From Pseudomonas paraglycinae (GTDB taxonomy: Bacteria > Pseudomonadota > Gammaproteobacteria > Pseudomonadales > Pseudomonadaceae): 64,000 nt of DNA. Location: positions 1 to 64,000 of the forward strand of contig NZ_BQHR01000015.1 in assembly GCF_021601625.1 (NCBI RefSeq). The letters are read 5' to 3'. Numbering within the stretch: the stretch's first letter is position 1; each line of letters starts with the position of its first letter. The notes beneath the pieces are model-generated. The model saw only the letters and a list, made by a program, of their open reading frames with translations. It searched no databases and was not told the DNA's origin. Shown one piece after another: positions 44,412 through 55,540 of the stretch. The position numbers and the translations under genes were made by a program.

Positions 44412-45017
44412 ATGACGGCTTTGTTGACTCGCCGCAAGGTGCTTGCGGGAATGGGCGTACTCGGTCTCGGCCTGCTCGCCGGCTGCGACACCCGCGGCGA
44501 ACTGTCGTACAAGTACGGCAAGGATCTGAGCGACAAGATCCTCGGACGCACCTTCAAGCTCAAGGACACCGAAGGCAACACCGTGACGCTGTCGAGCTTT
44601 CGCGGCCTGATGCCGATGATCTTCTTCGGTTTCACCCAGTGCCCGGCGATTTGCCCGACGACGCTGGCCCGCGCCGCAAAAATCAAGAAGCTGATGGGCA
44701 AGGACGGCGACATCCTGCAAGTGGTGTTCATCACCCTCGACCCGGAACGCGACACCCCGGAAATCCTCGACGCCTACGTCAAGACCTTCGATCCAAGCTT
44801 CGTCGCGCTGTACGGCACCCTCGAAGAAACCAAGGCCACCGCCAAGGAATTCGACGTGTTCTACGAAAAAGTCCCGGCCGGCGACACCTATACCCTTTCC
44901 CACACCGCCACCAGCTATGTCTACGACACCCGGGGCACGTTGCGTGTGGGCCTGTCTCAATCGCTTTCTGCACAAGAGTGCACGGAAGATTTGCTTACCG
45001 TCATGGAGGTCTGCTGA
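44412..45017 (+). CDS. SCO1/SenC/PrrC-family copper chaperone lipoprotein
   Basis: Thioredoxin-fold protein of 201 residues tethered to a membrane by a lipoprotein signal (RRKVLAG...LLAGC, Cys near 18; the twin Arg may indicate Tat export). The copper-binding CxxxC is present as CPAIC (near residue 79), and the partner histidine is probably in LSHTATSYVYD (near 163). SCO proteins deliver copper to the CuA site of cytochrome c oxidase or act as thiol reductases. The stop overlaps by one base the start of the PCu(A)C gene, another periplasmic copper chaperone, which supports a joint role in oxidase assembly. Confidence 0.92.
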   Translation: MTALLTRRKVLAGMGVLGLGLLAGCDTRGELSYKYGKDLSDKILGRTFKLKDTEGNTVTLSSFRGLMPMIFFGFTQCPAICPTTLARAAKIKKLMGKDGDILQVVFITLDPERDTPEILDAYVKTFDPSFVALYGTLEETKATAKEFDVFYEKVPAGDTYTLSHTATSYVYDTRGTLRVGLSQSLSAQECTEDLLTVMEVC

Positions 45018-45493
45018 TGAACCCTTTTCTGAACCACATCAAACGTGCCGCACTGGGCCTGTCCCTGCTGGGCCTGGCTTTCCAGGTATCGGCGCAGACC
45101 AGGGTCGACGACGCCTGGGTGCGTGCGACCGTGCCGAACCAGTCGGCCAGCGGCGCGTTCATGACCGTCACCGCCGACAGCGACAGCAAGCTGCTCAGCG
45201 TTGCCTCGCCAGCGGCCAAGGACGTGCAGATCCATGAGATGACCATGAAGAACGACGTGATGAGCATGGGCCCAGTGAAATCGGTCGACCTGCCAGCGGG
45301 CAAGGCCGTCAACTTCGACCCGAATGGTTACCATGTGATGCTGATGGGCCTGACCGCTCAGCTGAAGGAAGGCGACAGCGTGCCGCTGACCCTGACCGTG
45401 GAAAACGCCAAGGGCGAAAAGGAAACCGTTGAAGTGAAAGCGCCGGTCAAGGCGCTGACCATGGAAGGCCACGATCACAGCAAGATGCATTGA
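45017..45493 (+). CDS. PCu(A)C-type periplasmic copper chaperone
   Basis: Secreted protein of 158 residues with a signal peptide cleaved near VSA-QT (residue 26). The copper(I) site is visible as the H-x-M ... M ... H-x-M arrangement: IHEMTM and MSMG (about residues 74-87) and YHVMLMG (about 110). It ends in a histidine/methionine tail (GHDHSKMH). PCu(A)C proteins load copper onto the CuA subunit, usually together with SCO1. The ATG overlaps the SCO1 stop, with GGAGG upstream. Confidence 0.92.
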   Translation: MNPFLNHIKRAALGLSLLGLAFQVSAQTRVDDAWVRATVPNQSASGAFMTVTADSDSKLLSVASPAAKDVQIHEMTMKNDVMSMGPVKSVDLPAGKAVNFDPNGYHVMLMGLTAQLKEGDSVPLTLTVENAKGEKETVEVKAPVKALTMEGHDHSKMH

Positions 45494-45526
45494 TCGTCGA
45501 CGGACAGATTTACGGCTTCAAAAAAC

Positions 45527-45565
45527 AAAAGGGGCGGCATGATCGACGATCATGCCGCCCCTTTT
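45527..45565. terminator. bidirectional intrinsic terminator
   Basis: Perfect inverted repeat AAAAGGGGCGGCATGATC - GAC - reverse complement, ending in CTTTT. It serves the copper-chaperone operon (rightward) and the convergent ohr-type gene (leftward). Confidence 0.9.
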
Positions 45566-45576
45566 GCATCTGGATA

Positions 45577-45993
45577 TCAGACCAGTTTCAATTCGACCTC
45601 GATATTGTTGCGCGTGGCCTTGGAGTACGGGCACACCTGATGCGCCGCATCCACCAGCTGCTGCGCCGCGCCGCGCTCCATGCCCGGCAGGCTTACATTC
45701 AGTCGCGCCTGCAACAGATACCCTTCCGAGTTGGTACCCAGGTCCACTTCGGCATCCACCGCCAGGTCCGCTGGCAGGCTGATTTTCTGCTGCCCCGCCA
45801 CCGCTTTCATCGCGCCGATGAAACACGCCGACCAGCCTGCTGCGAACAATTGTTCCGGATTGGTCCCGCCGCCACTGGAGCCGGGCGACGACAGTTTTAC
45901 ATCGAGGATCCCGTCGGAACTGCGCGATGCGCCGTCACGTCCGCCGGTGGTGTGGGTTTTCGCGGTGTAGAGGACTTTTTCGATCTGACTCAT
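45577..45993 (-). CDS. ohr: Ohr/OsmC-family organic hydroperoxide resistance protein
   Basis: Protein of 138 residues that reduces organic hydroperoxides using two conserved cysteines. The first is in GWSACFIGAM (near residue 60) and the second in HQVCPYSKATRNNIEV (near 124), with the NPEQLFAAG motif before them. This spacing and the Ohr-style ending favour Ohr over OsmC. ATG 45,993 is chosen because AGGAG precedes it; a longer frame upstream lacks any such signal. No OhrR regulator is adjacent. Confidence 0.92.
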   Translation of the reverse strand: MSQIEKVLYTAKTHTTGGRDGASRSSDGILDVKLSSPGSSGGGTNPEQLFAAGWSACFIGAMKAVAGQQKISLPADLAVDAEVDLGTNSEGYLLQARLNVSLPGMERGAAQQLVDAAHQVCPYSKATRNNIEVELKLV

Positions 45994-46151
45994 GGCGATC
46001 TCCTGAATGAAAAACAGCAGATTGTTCACTCGGCGCCTCCCGTCGCAGCCTTGAGGTGCGCCACCCGTTTCACACAGCCCTCTCACTATAGACACGGGTT
46101 TGTCGCTCACCCGGCGAACGGACGTGCGGACTGCTCAGAAAAGACGAGTGT

Positions 46152-47165
46152 TCAACTCCCCGCCCCGCCATGCGCCTCTTCAAAGAAATAATCCTTCCAG
46201 CTGTCCGCCTTGTTTTTCAGCACGCCCAGCTCCTGCAATTTCTCTGCATAGATAAAGGTGCGCTGCGGCACCACAGTAAAATCGATTTCCGGATCGGTGA
46301 CGATTTTCTCCACCAGCGCCAGCGGCAGCTTTGACTGTTCAACCCGAATGTAAGCTTGAGCCGCCGCAGGCTTGTCGGCCTTGATGATTTTCTCAGCCTC
46401 GGCCAGCGCGTCGTAGAACGCCTTGTAGGTTTTCGGGTTTTCTTCGTGGAATTTTTCCGTGGTGTAGAGCACGTTGAACGTGGCCTGGCCGCCGAGCACG
46501 TCGTAGGAACTCAGCACTTTATGCACGTTAGGATTCTGCAGTGCCTGATACTGGAACGGTGGGCTGGAGAAATGCGCGTTGATTTCCGAGCCGCCAGCGA
46601 TCAGTGCAGCCGTCGCATCCGGGTGCGGCAGGCTGACGGAGATGTCGTCGAATTTCTTGTATTGGTCATTGCCGAATTCCTTGGCCGTTTCGATCTGCAG
46701 CGTGCGCGACTGGAAGCCCACACCCGCCGCCGGCACGGCGATGCGATCCTTGTCGCTGAAGTCCTTGAGGGTTTTCACGTTCGGGTTATTGGTCAGCAGG
46801 TAGTTGGGCATCGAGCCCAGCGAAGCGATGGCCTTGACGTTCTGCTTGCCCTTGGTGCGATCCCACACGGTGAGCATCGGCGGCACGCCGGCCGAGACCA
46901 CGTCCAGCGATCCGGTGAGCAACGCTTCGTTCATGGCGGTGGCGCCGGAAATGCTGTTCCAGTCGACCTTGATGTCCAGGCCCTGGGCCTTGCCGTGCTT
47001 CTCGATCAAGTGCTGATCGCGCACCACATCCAGAATCAGATAACCGATGCCGAATTGCTGGGCGATGCTGATCTTGCCTTCGGCCTGAGCGGTGTTGCCG
47101 AGTAGCGAACCAGCCAGCGAAGCCGCCAGCAGCGTCAGTGCAGAACGTTTGAACGGTAGGGCCAT
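46152..47165 (-). CDS. ABC transporter substrate-binding protein (sulfonate/nitrate-type, orphan)
   Basis: Periplasmic binding protein of 337 residues with a signal peptide (positively charged start, cleavage after NTAQA near residue 29). It has the NMT1/SsuA-like fold pattern: GIGYLILDVVRDQHLIEKHG, an ISGATAMNEALLTGSLDVVSAG block and IAVPAAGVGFQSRTLQ. Such proteins bind aliphatic sulfonates, taurine, nitrate or pyrimidine precursors; the ligand is not predictable here. No ATPase or permease gene lies next to it, so it must share a transporter encoded elsewhere. The upstream region (47,166-47,307) is A/T-rich and may hold its promoter. Confidence 0.85.
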   Translation of the reverse strand: MALPFKRSALTLLAASLAGSLLGNTAQAEGKISIAQQFGIGYLILDVVRDQHLIEKHGKAQGLDIKVDWNSISGATAMNEALLTGSLDVVSAGVPPMLTVWDRTKGKQNVKAIASLGSMPNYLLTNNPNVKTLKDFSDKDRIAVPAAGVGFQSRTLQIETAKEFGNDQYKKFDDISVSLPHPDATAALIAGGSEINAHFSSPPFQYQALQNPNVHKVLSSYDVLGGQATFNVLYTTEKFHEENPKTYKAFYDALAEAEKIIKADKPAAAQAYIRVEQSKLPLALVEKIVTDPEIDFTVVPQRTFIYAEKLQELGVLKNKADSWKDYFFEEAHGGAGS

Positions 47166-47307
47166 GACAACCTCGCAGTGATTTCCAGGAAAATCTGTGA
47201 GGCCGGACTTTATCGCTATAAAAAACGAAATTTAAATACCGTTATCGCATATTGATATCACTGGAAAACCAGCTTCGAAAAACTGATGAATAGGCTGATA
47301 CCGACGT

Positions 47308-48354
47308 TCAAGGCGTACGCTGGTTGAACCGGGTTCTAAGACCGTCGGCGTTCAATGACAGGCGCTTCGCGGTTTCCACGAACGGGGTGACGGTCAGGCT
47401 GTACAGCGTCAGATAACGCGTGCGGTCCTGCTCGCCCGTGCCGAAGCGCAAGGCTTCGGGCTTTGAGGTGGTGACGTACAGCGTGCCGAACAGCCAGTCC
47501 CACAGTGACAGATTGATCGCGAAATTCTTGTTGAAATGGCGCGGTGCGTCGCTGTGATGAATCTGGTGCTGGGCCGGGCTGCTGAGCACATGCTCGACCG
47601 CCGGCCCGAACGACAGCCAGACATGGCTGTGGCGCAGATTGGAGCCCAGGCTGTTGATGATCAGCGCCAGCCAGGTCACGCCGAATAGCGTGTAGCGGCT
47701 GATCTCGCCGCCGCAGGCATACCAGACCGCCCCGGCAAACGCGCCGAGGCCGGCGGTGATGACGATTCGTTCAACGATCGATTCGACAATGTGAATGCGG
47801 CTGGCGGTGGCCGGCACCAGCACCGGCGCCGAATGATGAACCTTGTGAAATTCCCACAGATAGCGGGAATGGAAGGCGCGGTGAATCCAGTAATGCAGAA
47901 AATCCCTGAACAGGAACACGCCCAGTCCGTAGAACAACGCGATCAACGGGTGTTCCGGCACTTGCTCGCGCGCGCCCCACAACTGAGTGAAAAACTGTGC
48001 GTAGTCGCCCGAACGCAGAATATGCGGGTCGACGAGGCCGACCACGGGCAACACCAGCGTCACCCGAAGAATCGCCTTGATGAAGTAATAACGGTAATCC
48101 AGCCAGGCCGAACGATGCCCGTGAACACGACCGCCGCCGACAAATTGCCAGAAGGATCGGGCTTGCGTCAGGTGCCGGGATTTTCGGTGGCGATAAAGGC
48201 CGTATGCCACGCCGTAGGATGTGAGCAGAAACACCACACCGAGGCGGCCGTTCAAATCGAACAGGCCAAGGAACCTTTCGGTGACCGGATCGATCACCCA
48301 GCGGCTGAGCTGCGCGTGAAGTTGCGCGAGTAAATCCACGACGAACGACTCCAT
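47308..48354 (-). CDS. membrane fatty acid hydroxylase / sterol desaturase superfamily protein
   Basis: Integral membrane di-iron oxygenase-type protein of about 348 residues. Histidine clusters are HYWIHRAFH, EFHKVHHSAP and HQIHHSDAP, the HxxxH / HxxHH pattern of the superfamily, with a further His pair in LRHSHVW. Several hydrophobic helices lie in the first half (including VVFLLTSYGVAYGLY). The substrate could be a lipid acyl chain or a small hydrophobic molecule and cannot be assigned. ATG 48,354 is proposed; the frame also permits a GTG at 48,399, and neither has a strong ribosome-binding site. Confidence 0.8.
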   Translation of the reverse strand: MESFVVDLLAQLHAQLSRWVIDPVTERFLGLFDLNGRLGVVFLLTSYGVAYGLYRHRKSRHLTQARSFWQFVGGGRVHGHRSAWLDYRYYFIKAILRVTLVLPVVGLVDPHILRSGDYAQFFTQLWGAREQVPEHPLIALFYGLGVFLFRDFLHYWIHRAFHSRYLWEFHKVHHSAPVLVPATASRIHIVESIVERIVITAGLGAFAGAVWYACGGEISRYTLFGVTWLALIINSLGSNLRHSHVWLSFGPAVEHVLSSPAQHQIHHSDAPRHFNKNFAINLSLWDWLFGTLYVTTSKPEALRFGTGEQDRTRYLTLYSLTVTPFVETAKRLSLNADGLRTRFNQRTP

Positions 48355-48572
48355 CAGAAGTCGCGCATTGTAAATCGCACTGGTTCGCAAATGCAGCACG
48401 AACGGATCAAAGGCCGCTTAAACAGCCTGAAACAATAAAACCGCCGCCGCACTCAGGCCGGAAAACCGCCAAGACGGTCGCCGATCAAGGCCCCGCCCCT
48501 TGCGGATGGATCACAGCGATCTTCGGGACCGGATCACCCAGCCGTTTAAAAAGGCGATCAGACTGCCGACGC

Positions 48573-48607
48573 TTGGTATCATCGCCCACACTTTTATGAC
48601 GGTTTAA
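48573..48607 (+). promoter_or_regulatory. candidate extended -10 promoter before the LtaS-like gene
   Basis: TTGGTATCAT, then CGCCC, CTTTTATGACGGTTTAA, resembling the block at 44,335-44,363 in both the -10 element and the downstream CTTTTA..CGGTT. It lies about 45 bp before the GTG start. Confidence 0.45.
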
Positions 48608-48626
48608 TGGCTGGAAGGTCTTTTTT

Positions 48627-50837
48627 GTGAGCGCTCTTTTTCAACGGCTGCGGCGCCTGGATGCCCGCCTTCTTTCTCTGGTTTTCCTGGTACTGATCGT
48701 GCCGGTGTGCCTTCGCGCGGCGCTCGGCTGGTCGAGCCTGTTCGGTTACCTGTCGGATCTGGCCATCGGCAGTCTGCTGGTGGTGCTGTTGCATCGTCGT
48801 CCCTGGTGGCTGGCGCTACCGGTGCTGCTGGTCTGGGGACTGCTGGCGGTGGCGACCGCTGAACTGGTCAGCGCAGTCGGTCGCCTGCCCACCGTGGCGG
48901 ATCTGCATTACCTGATCGACCCGCAGTTCGTGGAAAACTCCACTGGCGGCGGATTCGCCCATCCCGGTGTGGCGGTTGCGCTGCTGGTGGCTCTGGCCTT
49001 TTGGTTGCTGAGTCATTGGACTCGACGCGGAAGAACCGTCCCCGCTCTGCCCCGCGCAGCCTGGGCGACGCCGGTACTGCTGTTCTCCGCGTACTGGGGC
49101 GCGCAGCACCTGAATCCGAGCGATGCCGACCCGTGGCGTCTGTACAACCTGCCGCACCAACTGCTCGCCGCGCAGGTCGCCGACGTGCAGATGCAGGCCG
49201 AAGAATGGCTGGACGGCGACACCCAGGTCGCGCCCCCACCGATGGCCGGGCTCACCGATGTCGATCTGAACGGTCACTCGTTGCTGGCAGCCAAGGGCCA
49301 GGCGCGCAACGTGCTGATCGTCGCCCTCGAAGGCATTCCGGGCGCCTACATCGGCGCCAATCGCCAAGCTATCGGCAGCCATTATCAGGAAGACCTGATG
49401 CCCAACCTCAGCCGCTGGGCCGAGCGCGGCATGAACACTCCGGATTACGTGCTGCACACCCATCAGACCATTCGCGGTCTGTACGCCATGCTCTGCGGCG
49501 ATTACGACAAGCTCGACAACGGCACGCCCAAAGGCGTGGAAATGCTGACCCAGCACGAGCGCAATCAGGCGTGCCTGCCGGCCCAGTTGCGTCAGCACGG
49601 TTTTGCCACTCACTACCTGCAAGGCGCAGGGCTGCGGTTCATGGCCAAAGACAAGATCATGCCGCACATCGGGTTCGATGCGACCCATGGCCTGGAATGG
49701 TTCACCAACGCCAACTACCTGGAGTTCCCGTGGGGCAAGGATGACAAGGCGTTCTTTGAAGGCGCGCTGAAATACGTCGGCGAACTGAAGAAGCAGAAAC
49801 AGCCGTGGATGCTCACGCTGCTGACCGTCGGCACCCACCAGCCCTACTCCGCGCCGGAGGATTACCTGCAACGCTACGACACGCCCAAGCAGGCCGCCGT
49901 CGGTTATCTGGACGATGCACTGGAACAGTTTCTCAGCGGCCTCGAACGCCAGGGCGTGCTGAAAGACACGCTGGTGGTGATCACTTCGGACGAGTCCCAC
50001 GGCATCGACGGCGTACGCCTCGCGTCGTCCTGGGGCTTCAACCTGACCCTCGCGCCGGAGCAGGCGCAACTGCCGCGCCTGAACGCCGGGGTCTACGGTC
50101 ACGTCGATCTGAGCGCGTCGATTCTGGATTACTTCGATTTTCCGGTGCCTTCCGCCCTCAGCGGGCGCTCGTTGTTTCGCGATTACGATTCGGGCCGCGA
50201 AATCATGTCGTTCACCAACGGCAAGCTGCGCTATCACGACGGTCGCGGCCTGCTGACTGAATGCGACATGCCGCGCCGTTGCCGCAATTACGCCAGCGAA
50301 GGGTTCATCGCCGAAAGCGCCACGTTCAAGGGCAATGCCAGCGGCCAGAACGCCCGGGACATCGCCGCCCGCGCCTCGGCCCTGGACCTGTCGCTGCTGC
50401 GCACCCCGCTGAACCAGCGCTATCAGTTCGGCAGCGCCAACGTCATCCCGCTGCAAGCGCAGATCAAGGACGACTGGGCCGACAACCTGATCGGCGCGCA
50501 ATACCTGGAAATGCCCAAGGGCTCCCACACCCGCGTGCGCCTGACCGTGCGTTCGGTGGATCCGCAGCAGGCGGCGTACATTCAGCTCAAGGCCAAGGAG
50601 TTCGAACAGGACGTGCAACTGGGCCTGCCGACCGAGATGGTCGCCACGGCGGATCAGCCGCTGGAGATGGATTTCAGTTTCGACAACCCGCAACCGCGCA
50701 AGGCGTTTTCGTTTCACTTGTTGGGGTATGGCCTGGGCGCCGTGGAGGTCAGTGATTTCAGCGTGATCACCGAACTGCCGGGGCAACAGGATCTGCTGGA
50801 CGAGATCCCGGAAGAAGACACCGCTCAATCGAGCTGA
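48627..50837 (+). CDS. LtaS-like membrane sulfatase-fold transferase
   Basis: Protein of 736 residues with about four N-terminal membrane helices (residues 15-150) and a large periplasmic alkaline-phosphatase/sulfatase-fold domain. Visible landmarks are NVLIVALEGIPGAYIG (metal-binding acid, near 228), HTHQTIRGLY with the likely Thr nucleophile (near 280), and VVITSDESHGIDG (metal-binding Asp/His, near 455). Relatives move phosphoglycerol or phosphoethanolamine onto envelope polymers. Gram-negative members are often linked to osmoregulated glucans or lipid A, but the acceptor here is unknown. GTG 48,627 is preceded by GGAAGG. A seven-codon frame (ATG 48,608) ends with a TGA overlapping this GTG and might couple translation. 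Confidence 0.88.
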   Translation: MSALFQRLRRLDARLLSLVFLVLIVPVCLRAALGWSSLFGYLSDLAIGSLLVVLLHRRPWWLALPVLLVWGLLAVATAELVSAVGRLPTVADLHYLIDPQFVENSTGGGFAHPGVAVALLVALAFWLLSHWTRRGRTVPALPRAAWATPVLLFSAYWGAQHLNPSDADPWRLYNLPHQLLAAQVADVQMQAEEWLDGDTQVAPPPMAGLTDVDLNGHSLLAAKGQARNVLIVALEGIPGAYIGANRQAIGSHYQEDLMPNLSRWAERGMNTPDYVLHTHQTIRGLYAMLCGDYDKLDNGTPKGVEMLTQHERNQACLPAQLRQHGFATHYLQGAGLRFMAKDKIMPHIGFDATHGLEWFTNANYLEFPWGKDDKAFFEGALKYVGELKKQKQPWMLTLLTVGTHQPYSAPEDYLQRYDTPKQAAVGYLDDALEQFLSGLERQGVLKDTLVVITSDESHGIDGVRLASSWGFNLTLAPEQAQLPRLNAGVYGHVDLSASILDYFDFPVPSALSGRSLFRDYDSGREIMSFTNGKLRYHDGRGLLTECDMPRRCRNYASEGFIAESATFKGNASGQNARDIAARASALDLSLLRTPLNQRYQFGSANVIPLQAQIKDDWADNLIGAQYLEMPKGSHTRVRLTVRSVDPQQAAYIQLKAKEFEQDVQLGLPTEMVATADQPLEMDFSFDNPQPRKAFSFHLLGYGLGAVEVSDFSVITELPGQQDLLDEIPEEDTAQSS

Positions 50838-50843
50838 GGTGAA

Positions 50844-50868
50844 CGCCAGCGTCGCAACGACGCTGGCG
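50844..50868. terminator. hairpin between convergent genes
   Basis: Perfect 11-bp stem CGCCAGCGTCG - CAA - CGACGCTGGCG between the ends of the LtaS-like and TonB-receptor genes. There is no T run, so it could be a factor-dependent terminator or an RNA stabiliser. Confidence 0.55.
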
Positions 50869-50886
50869 CCCGTCCGGTGTGAACGA

Positions 50887-52923
50887 TCAGAACGTGGTGC
50901 GCAGACCGACCTGAATGCTGCGCCCTTCTGCCGGCGCAATATCCCGCAGGATCGAACTGGCATAACGCACGGTCTGGTTGGTCAGGTTCTCGGCATTGAC
51001 GAAGGCCAGCCATTTGCTCTGGCCAACATCAAAGTGATAACCCACATTAGCCCCCAGCGTGGTGTAGCCGTCGGTGCTGCTTTCATTGTCCGGCACCCGG
51101 TGCTGGGAACTGGCGTGTTCCACATCGATCCGCGCCTGCCAGCGATCCAGCTCCCACAACAGACCGGTGTTCAACCGCAGCGGTGCGATGCGCGGCAGGT
51201 CCTGGCCGTTGTCGAGGTTCTTGGCGCGGGTGTAGTCGCCAGACAGCTCCAGCGCAAACTTGCCGTAGGCATTTTCGCCAAGGGTCCAGCGATCCTGCGC
51301 TTCGATACCGCTGAAGCGCGCCCGCACGCCGGAGTAGGTGTATTCGGGGATGCCGTCGGCGTCCTCCTCCCCTTCGTCATTCAGCGTGCGTCCGGTGCTG
51401 AGCAATCCGATGTAATTTGAGAAGTGGCTGTAGAACACGCCGACGCTGCCCTTGTGCGTACCGTTGTCGAAACGCAGGGCCAGGTCGCTGGAGACGGCTT
51501 TCTCTTTCGACAGCCCCGCGTCCCCGACTTCATAAGTGCCGGTGGCGACGTGGGCGCCGTTGGCGTAAAGCTCATAGAACGTCGGCGCGCGTTCGGTGTA
51601 GCCCAGCGTGGCGGCGACCGACCAGACCGGCGTCAGCGTGTACACCGCACCGGATGACAGGCTGCCGGCGGTGAAACTGCTGGAGCGATCGGCATTGGCG
51701 AAACGCTCGTTGCCTTTGGCGTCCGGGTCGACCGTGGTGTGTTCGAGGCGTCCGCCGAGGGTGAACAGCAGAAGATCCGTGGCTTGCAGCTCTTCGAGAA
51801 TGAACAGTGCACCGGCGTCGGTATCGGTGTGCGGCACAAACGCTTCTTCGCCCAACGCCGAGAATTCGTTGCGGCTGACCTGCGCGCCAATCACCCCATT
51901 GAACGGCCCCAGCGGCTGATGCCGGGCCTCGACCCGCGCCTCGTAGCCCTTGTTCTTGAACGTGGTGCCGACCTCGCCGCCCTCGATTTCGCGGTGCTGG
52001 TAATCGGTGTAGCCGGCGTCGAACTTCACCGAGCTGAAAGGGCCGTCGAGGTTGCGAATTTCCGAGGCAAACGCGTAGTGCTCCTGCTCCATGCGGATGC
52101 GCACGTCGTCTTCGGCCGGCGAGCCGTAGTTCGAATCGTAATTGCTGTACGACAGCCCCGCGTAACCGTCATCCCAGGTGTACGACCCGCCCACCGCACC
52201 GCCGTCCTGACGACCATCGCTGTTGGCCAGCCGATGCTTCTTCGAATCGCCATCGTCGTTCGCCCGCTCACGACCGGTCTTGGCGTAGCCGGGGATTTTC
52301 AGGTCATTGAATTCGCGGGCGCTGGCGTCCAGGTGCAAGGCGAACTGGCCGTTGCTGGCTTCGAGCTTACCGGCGCTGCTGCGGGTAGTGTCGGCGCCGC
52401 CGTAGCGCAACTCGCCGGCACCGTGAATGCCGTCGATGGCTTCGGTCGGGATGCGGTTGTCGAAGGTGTTGACCACCCCGCCGATGGCGCTGCCGCCGTA
52501 CAGCAAGGCCGCCGGGCCACGGACGATTTCGATGCGCTCGACGTTGACCGGATCCAGCGGCACCGCGTGATCGTAGGACAGCGACGAGGCGTCCAGTGCG
52601 CCGACGCCGTTGCGCAGGATGCGAATGCGATCGCCGTCCTGCCCGCGAATGATCGGCCGACTGGCACCCGGGCCGAAGTAGGACGACGACACACCCGGCT
52701 GCTTGTTCAGGGTTTCGCCGAGGCTGCCCTTTTGCTGCAGCGTCAGGTCATCGCCGCTCAACACGGTCGAAGGCGAGGCCAGGGTCTGACTGCCCAGCGG
52801 ATTGCCGGTGATGACTTGCGGTTGCAGTTCCAGCGGGTCGGCGGCGAATGCGGGCGAAGCGATCAGCAGCGCCGAGGCCATGAGCGTCAGGCGGGGTTGG
52901 AAGGTGTGGAAACGGGAAGGCAT
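50887..52923 (-). CDS. znuD: ZnuD-like TonB-dependent outer-membrane receptor
   Basis: Outer-membrane receptor of 678 residues with a signal peptide cleaved near SPAFA-AD (residue 28). The plug domain (about 40-160) has LGETLNKQPGVSSSYFGPGASRPIIRGQ-type sequence (described by its PGVSSSYFGPGASRP core) and VERIEIVRGPAALLYGGSAIGGVVN. The C-terminal 22-strand barrel ends in a terminal phenylalanine. The plug and the histidine/acid-rich loops resemble ZnuD zinc receptors, and a palindromic Zur box lies about 90 bp upstream, so zinc uptake is the likely role. It takes energy from TonB-ExbBD encoded elsewhere. Divergent from katG. Confidence 0.88.
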   Translation of the reverse strand: MPSRFHTFQPRLTLMASALLIASPAFAADPLELQPQVITGNPLGSQTLASPSTVLSGDDLTLQQKGSLGETLNKQPGVSSSYFGPGASRPIIRGQDGDRIRILRNGVGALDASSLSYDHAVPLDPVNVERIEIVRGPAALLYGGSAIGGVVNTFDNRIPTEAIDGIHGAGELRYGGADTTRSSAGKLEASNGQFALHLDASAREFNDLKIPGYAKTGRERANDDGDSKKHRLANSDGRQDGGAVGGSYTWDDGYAGLSYSNYDSNYGSPAEDDVRIRMEQEHYAFASEIRNLDGPFSSVKFDAGYTDYQHREIEGGEVGTTFKNKGYEARVEARHQPLGPFNGVIGAQVSRNEFSALGEEAFVPHTDTDAGALFILEELQATDLLLFTLGGRLEHTTVDPDAKGNERFANADRSSSFTAGSLSSGAVYTLTPVWSVAATLGYTERAPTFYELYANGAHVATGTYEVGDAGLSKEKAVSSDLALRFDNGTHKGSVGVFYSHFSNYIGLLSTGRTLNDEGEEDADGIPEYTYSGVRARFSGIEAQDRWTLGENAYGKFALELSGDYTRAKNLDNGQDLPRIAPLRLNTGLLWELDRWQARIDVEHASSQHRVPDNESSTDGYTTLGANVGYHFDVGQSKWLAFVNAENLTNQTVRYASSILRDIAPAEGRSIQVGLRTTF

Positions 52924-53012
52924 TTCAGAGATCCGTCAGGCAGAAAGTGATGATCGAGGCCAGCGCTACAGAGGGTGTGTTGCCGGCATCGATCAGATCG
53001 AAATCATTTTTA

Positions 53013-53029
53013 TGTTATACAATAACATT
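53013..53029. promoter_or_regulatory. Zur box
   Basis: ATGTTAT-ACA-ATAACAT is a perfect dyad that matches the core of the gamma-proteobacterial Zur operator (GTTATA-N-TATAAC type, with GTTAT and ATAAC separated by 3 nt). It lies about 90 bp upstream of the ZnuD-like gene, where bound Zn-Zur would repress transcription. Confidence 0.75.
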
Positions 53030-53151
53030 TCCAATGGCCATCACGTTTCTTCCACAAAATTGCAAACCATCGCTCAAGCACGGGCATTTCAGCGCCCTTC
53101 CCGGCATACGCTCACGGCTCGTCGCGTAAAAGACTGCGCCTATCACGCACC

Positions 53152-53166
53152 AATAGTCGGCCTATT
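53152..53166. promoter_or_regulatory. dyad upstream of katG, possibly OxyR-related
   Basis: AATAG-TCGGC-CTATT, with another CTAT at 53,140-53,143. OxyR sites are built of ATAG/CTAT elements, but the usual spacing is 7 nt and here it is 5 and 9, so the match is imperfect. Confidence 0.25.
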
Positions 53167-53168
53167 AG

Positions 53169-55517
<2,349 letters not shown>

Positions 55518-55540
55518 ACCTTTTTCATCCACCCACAAAA

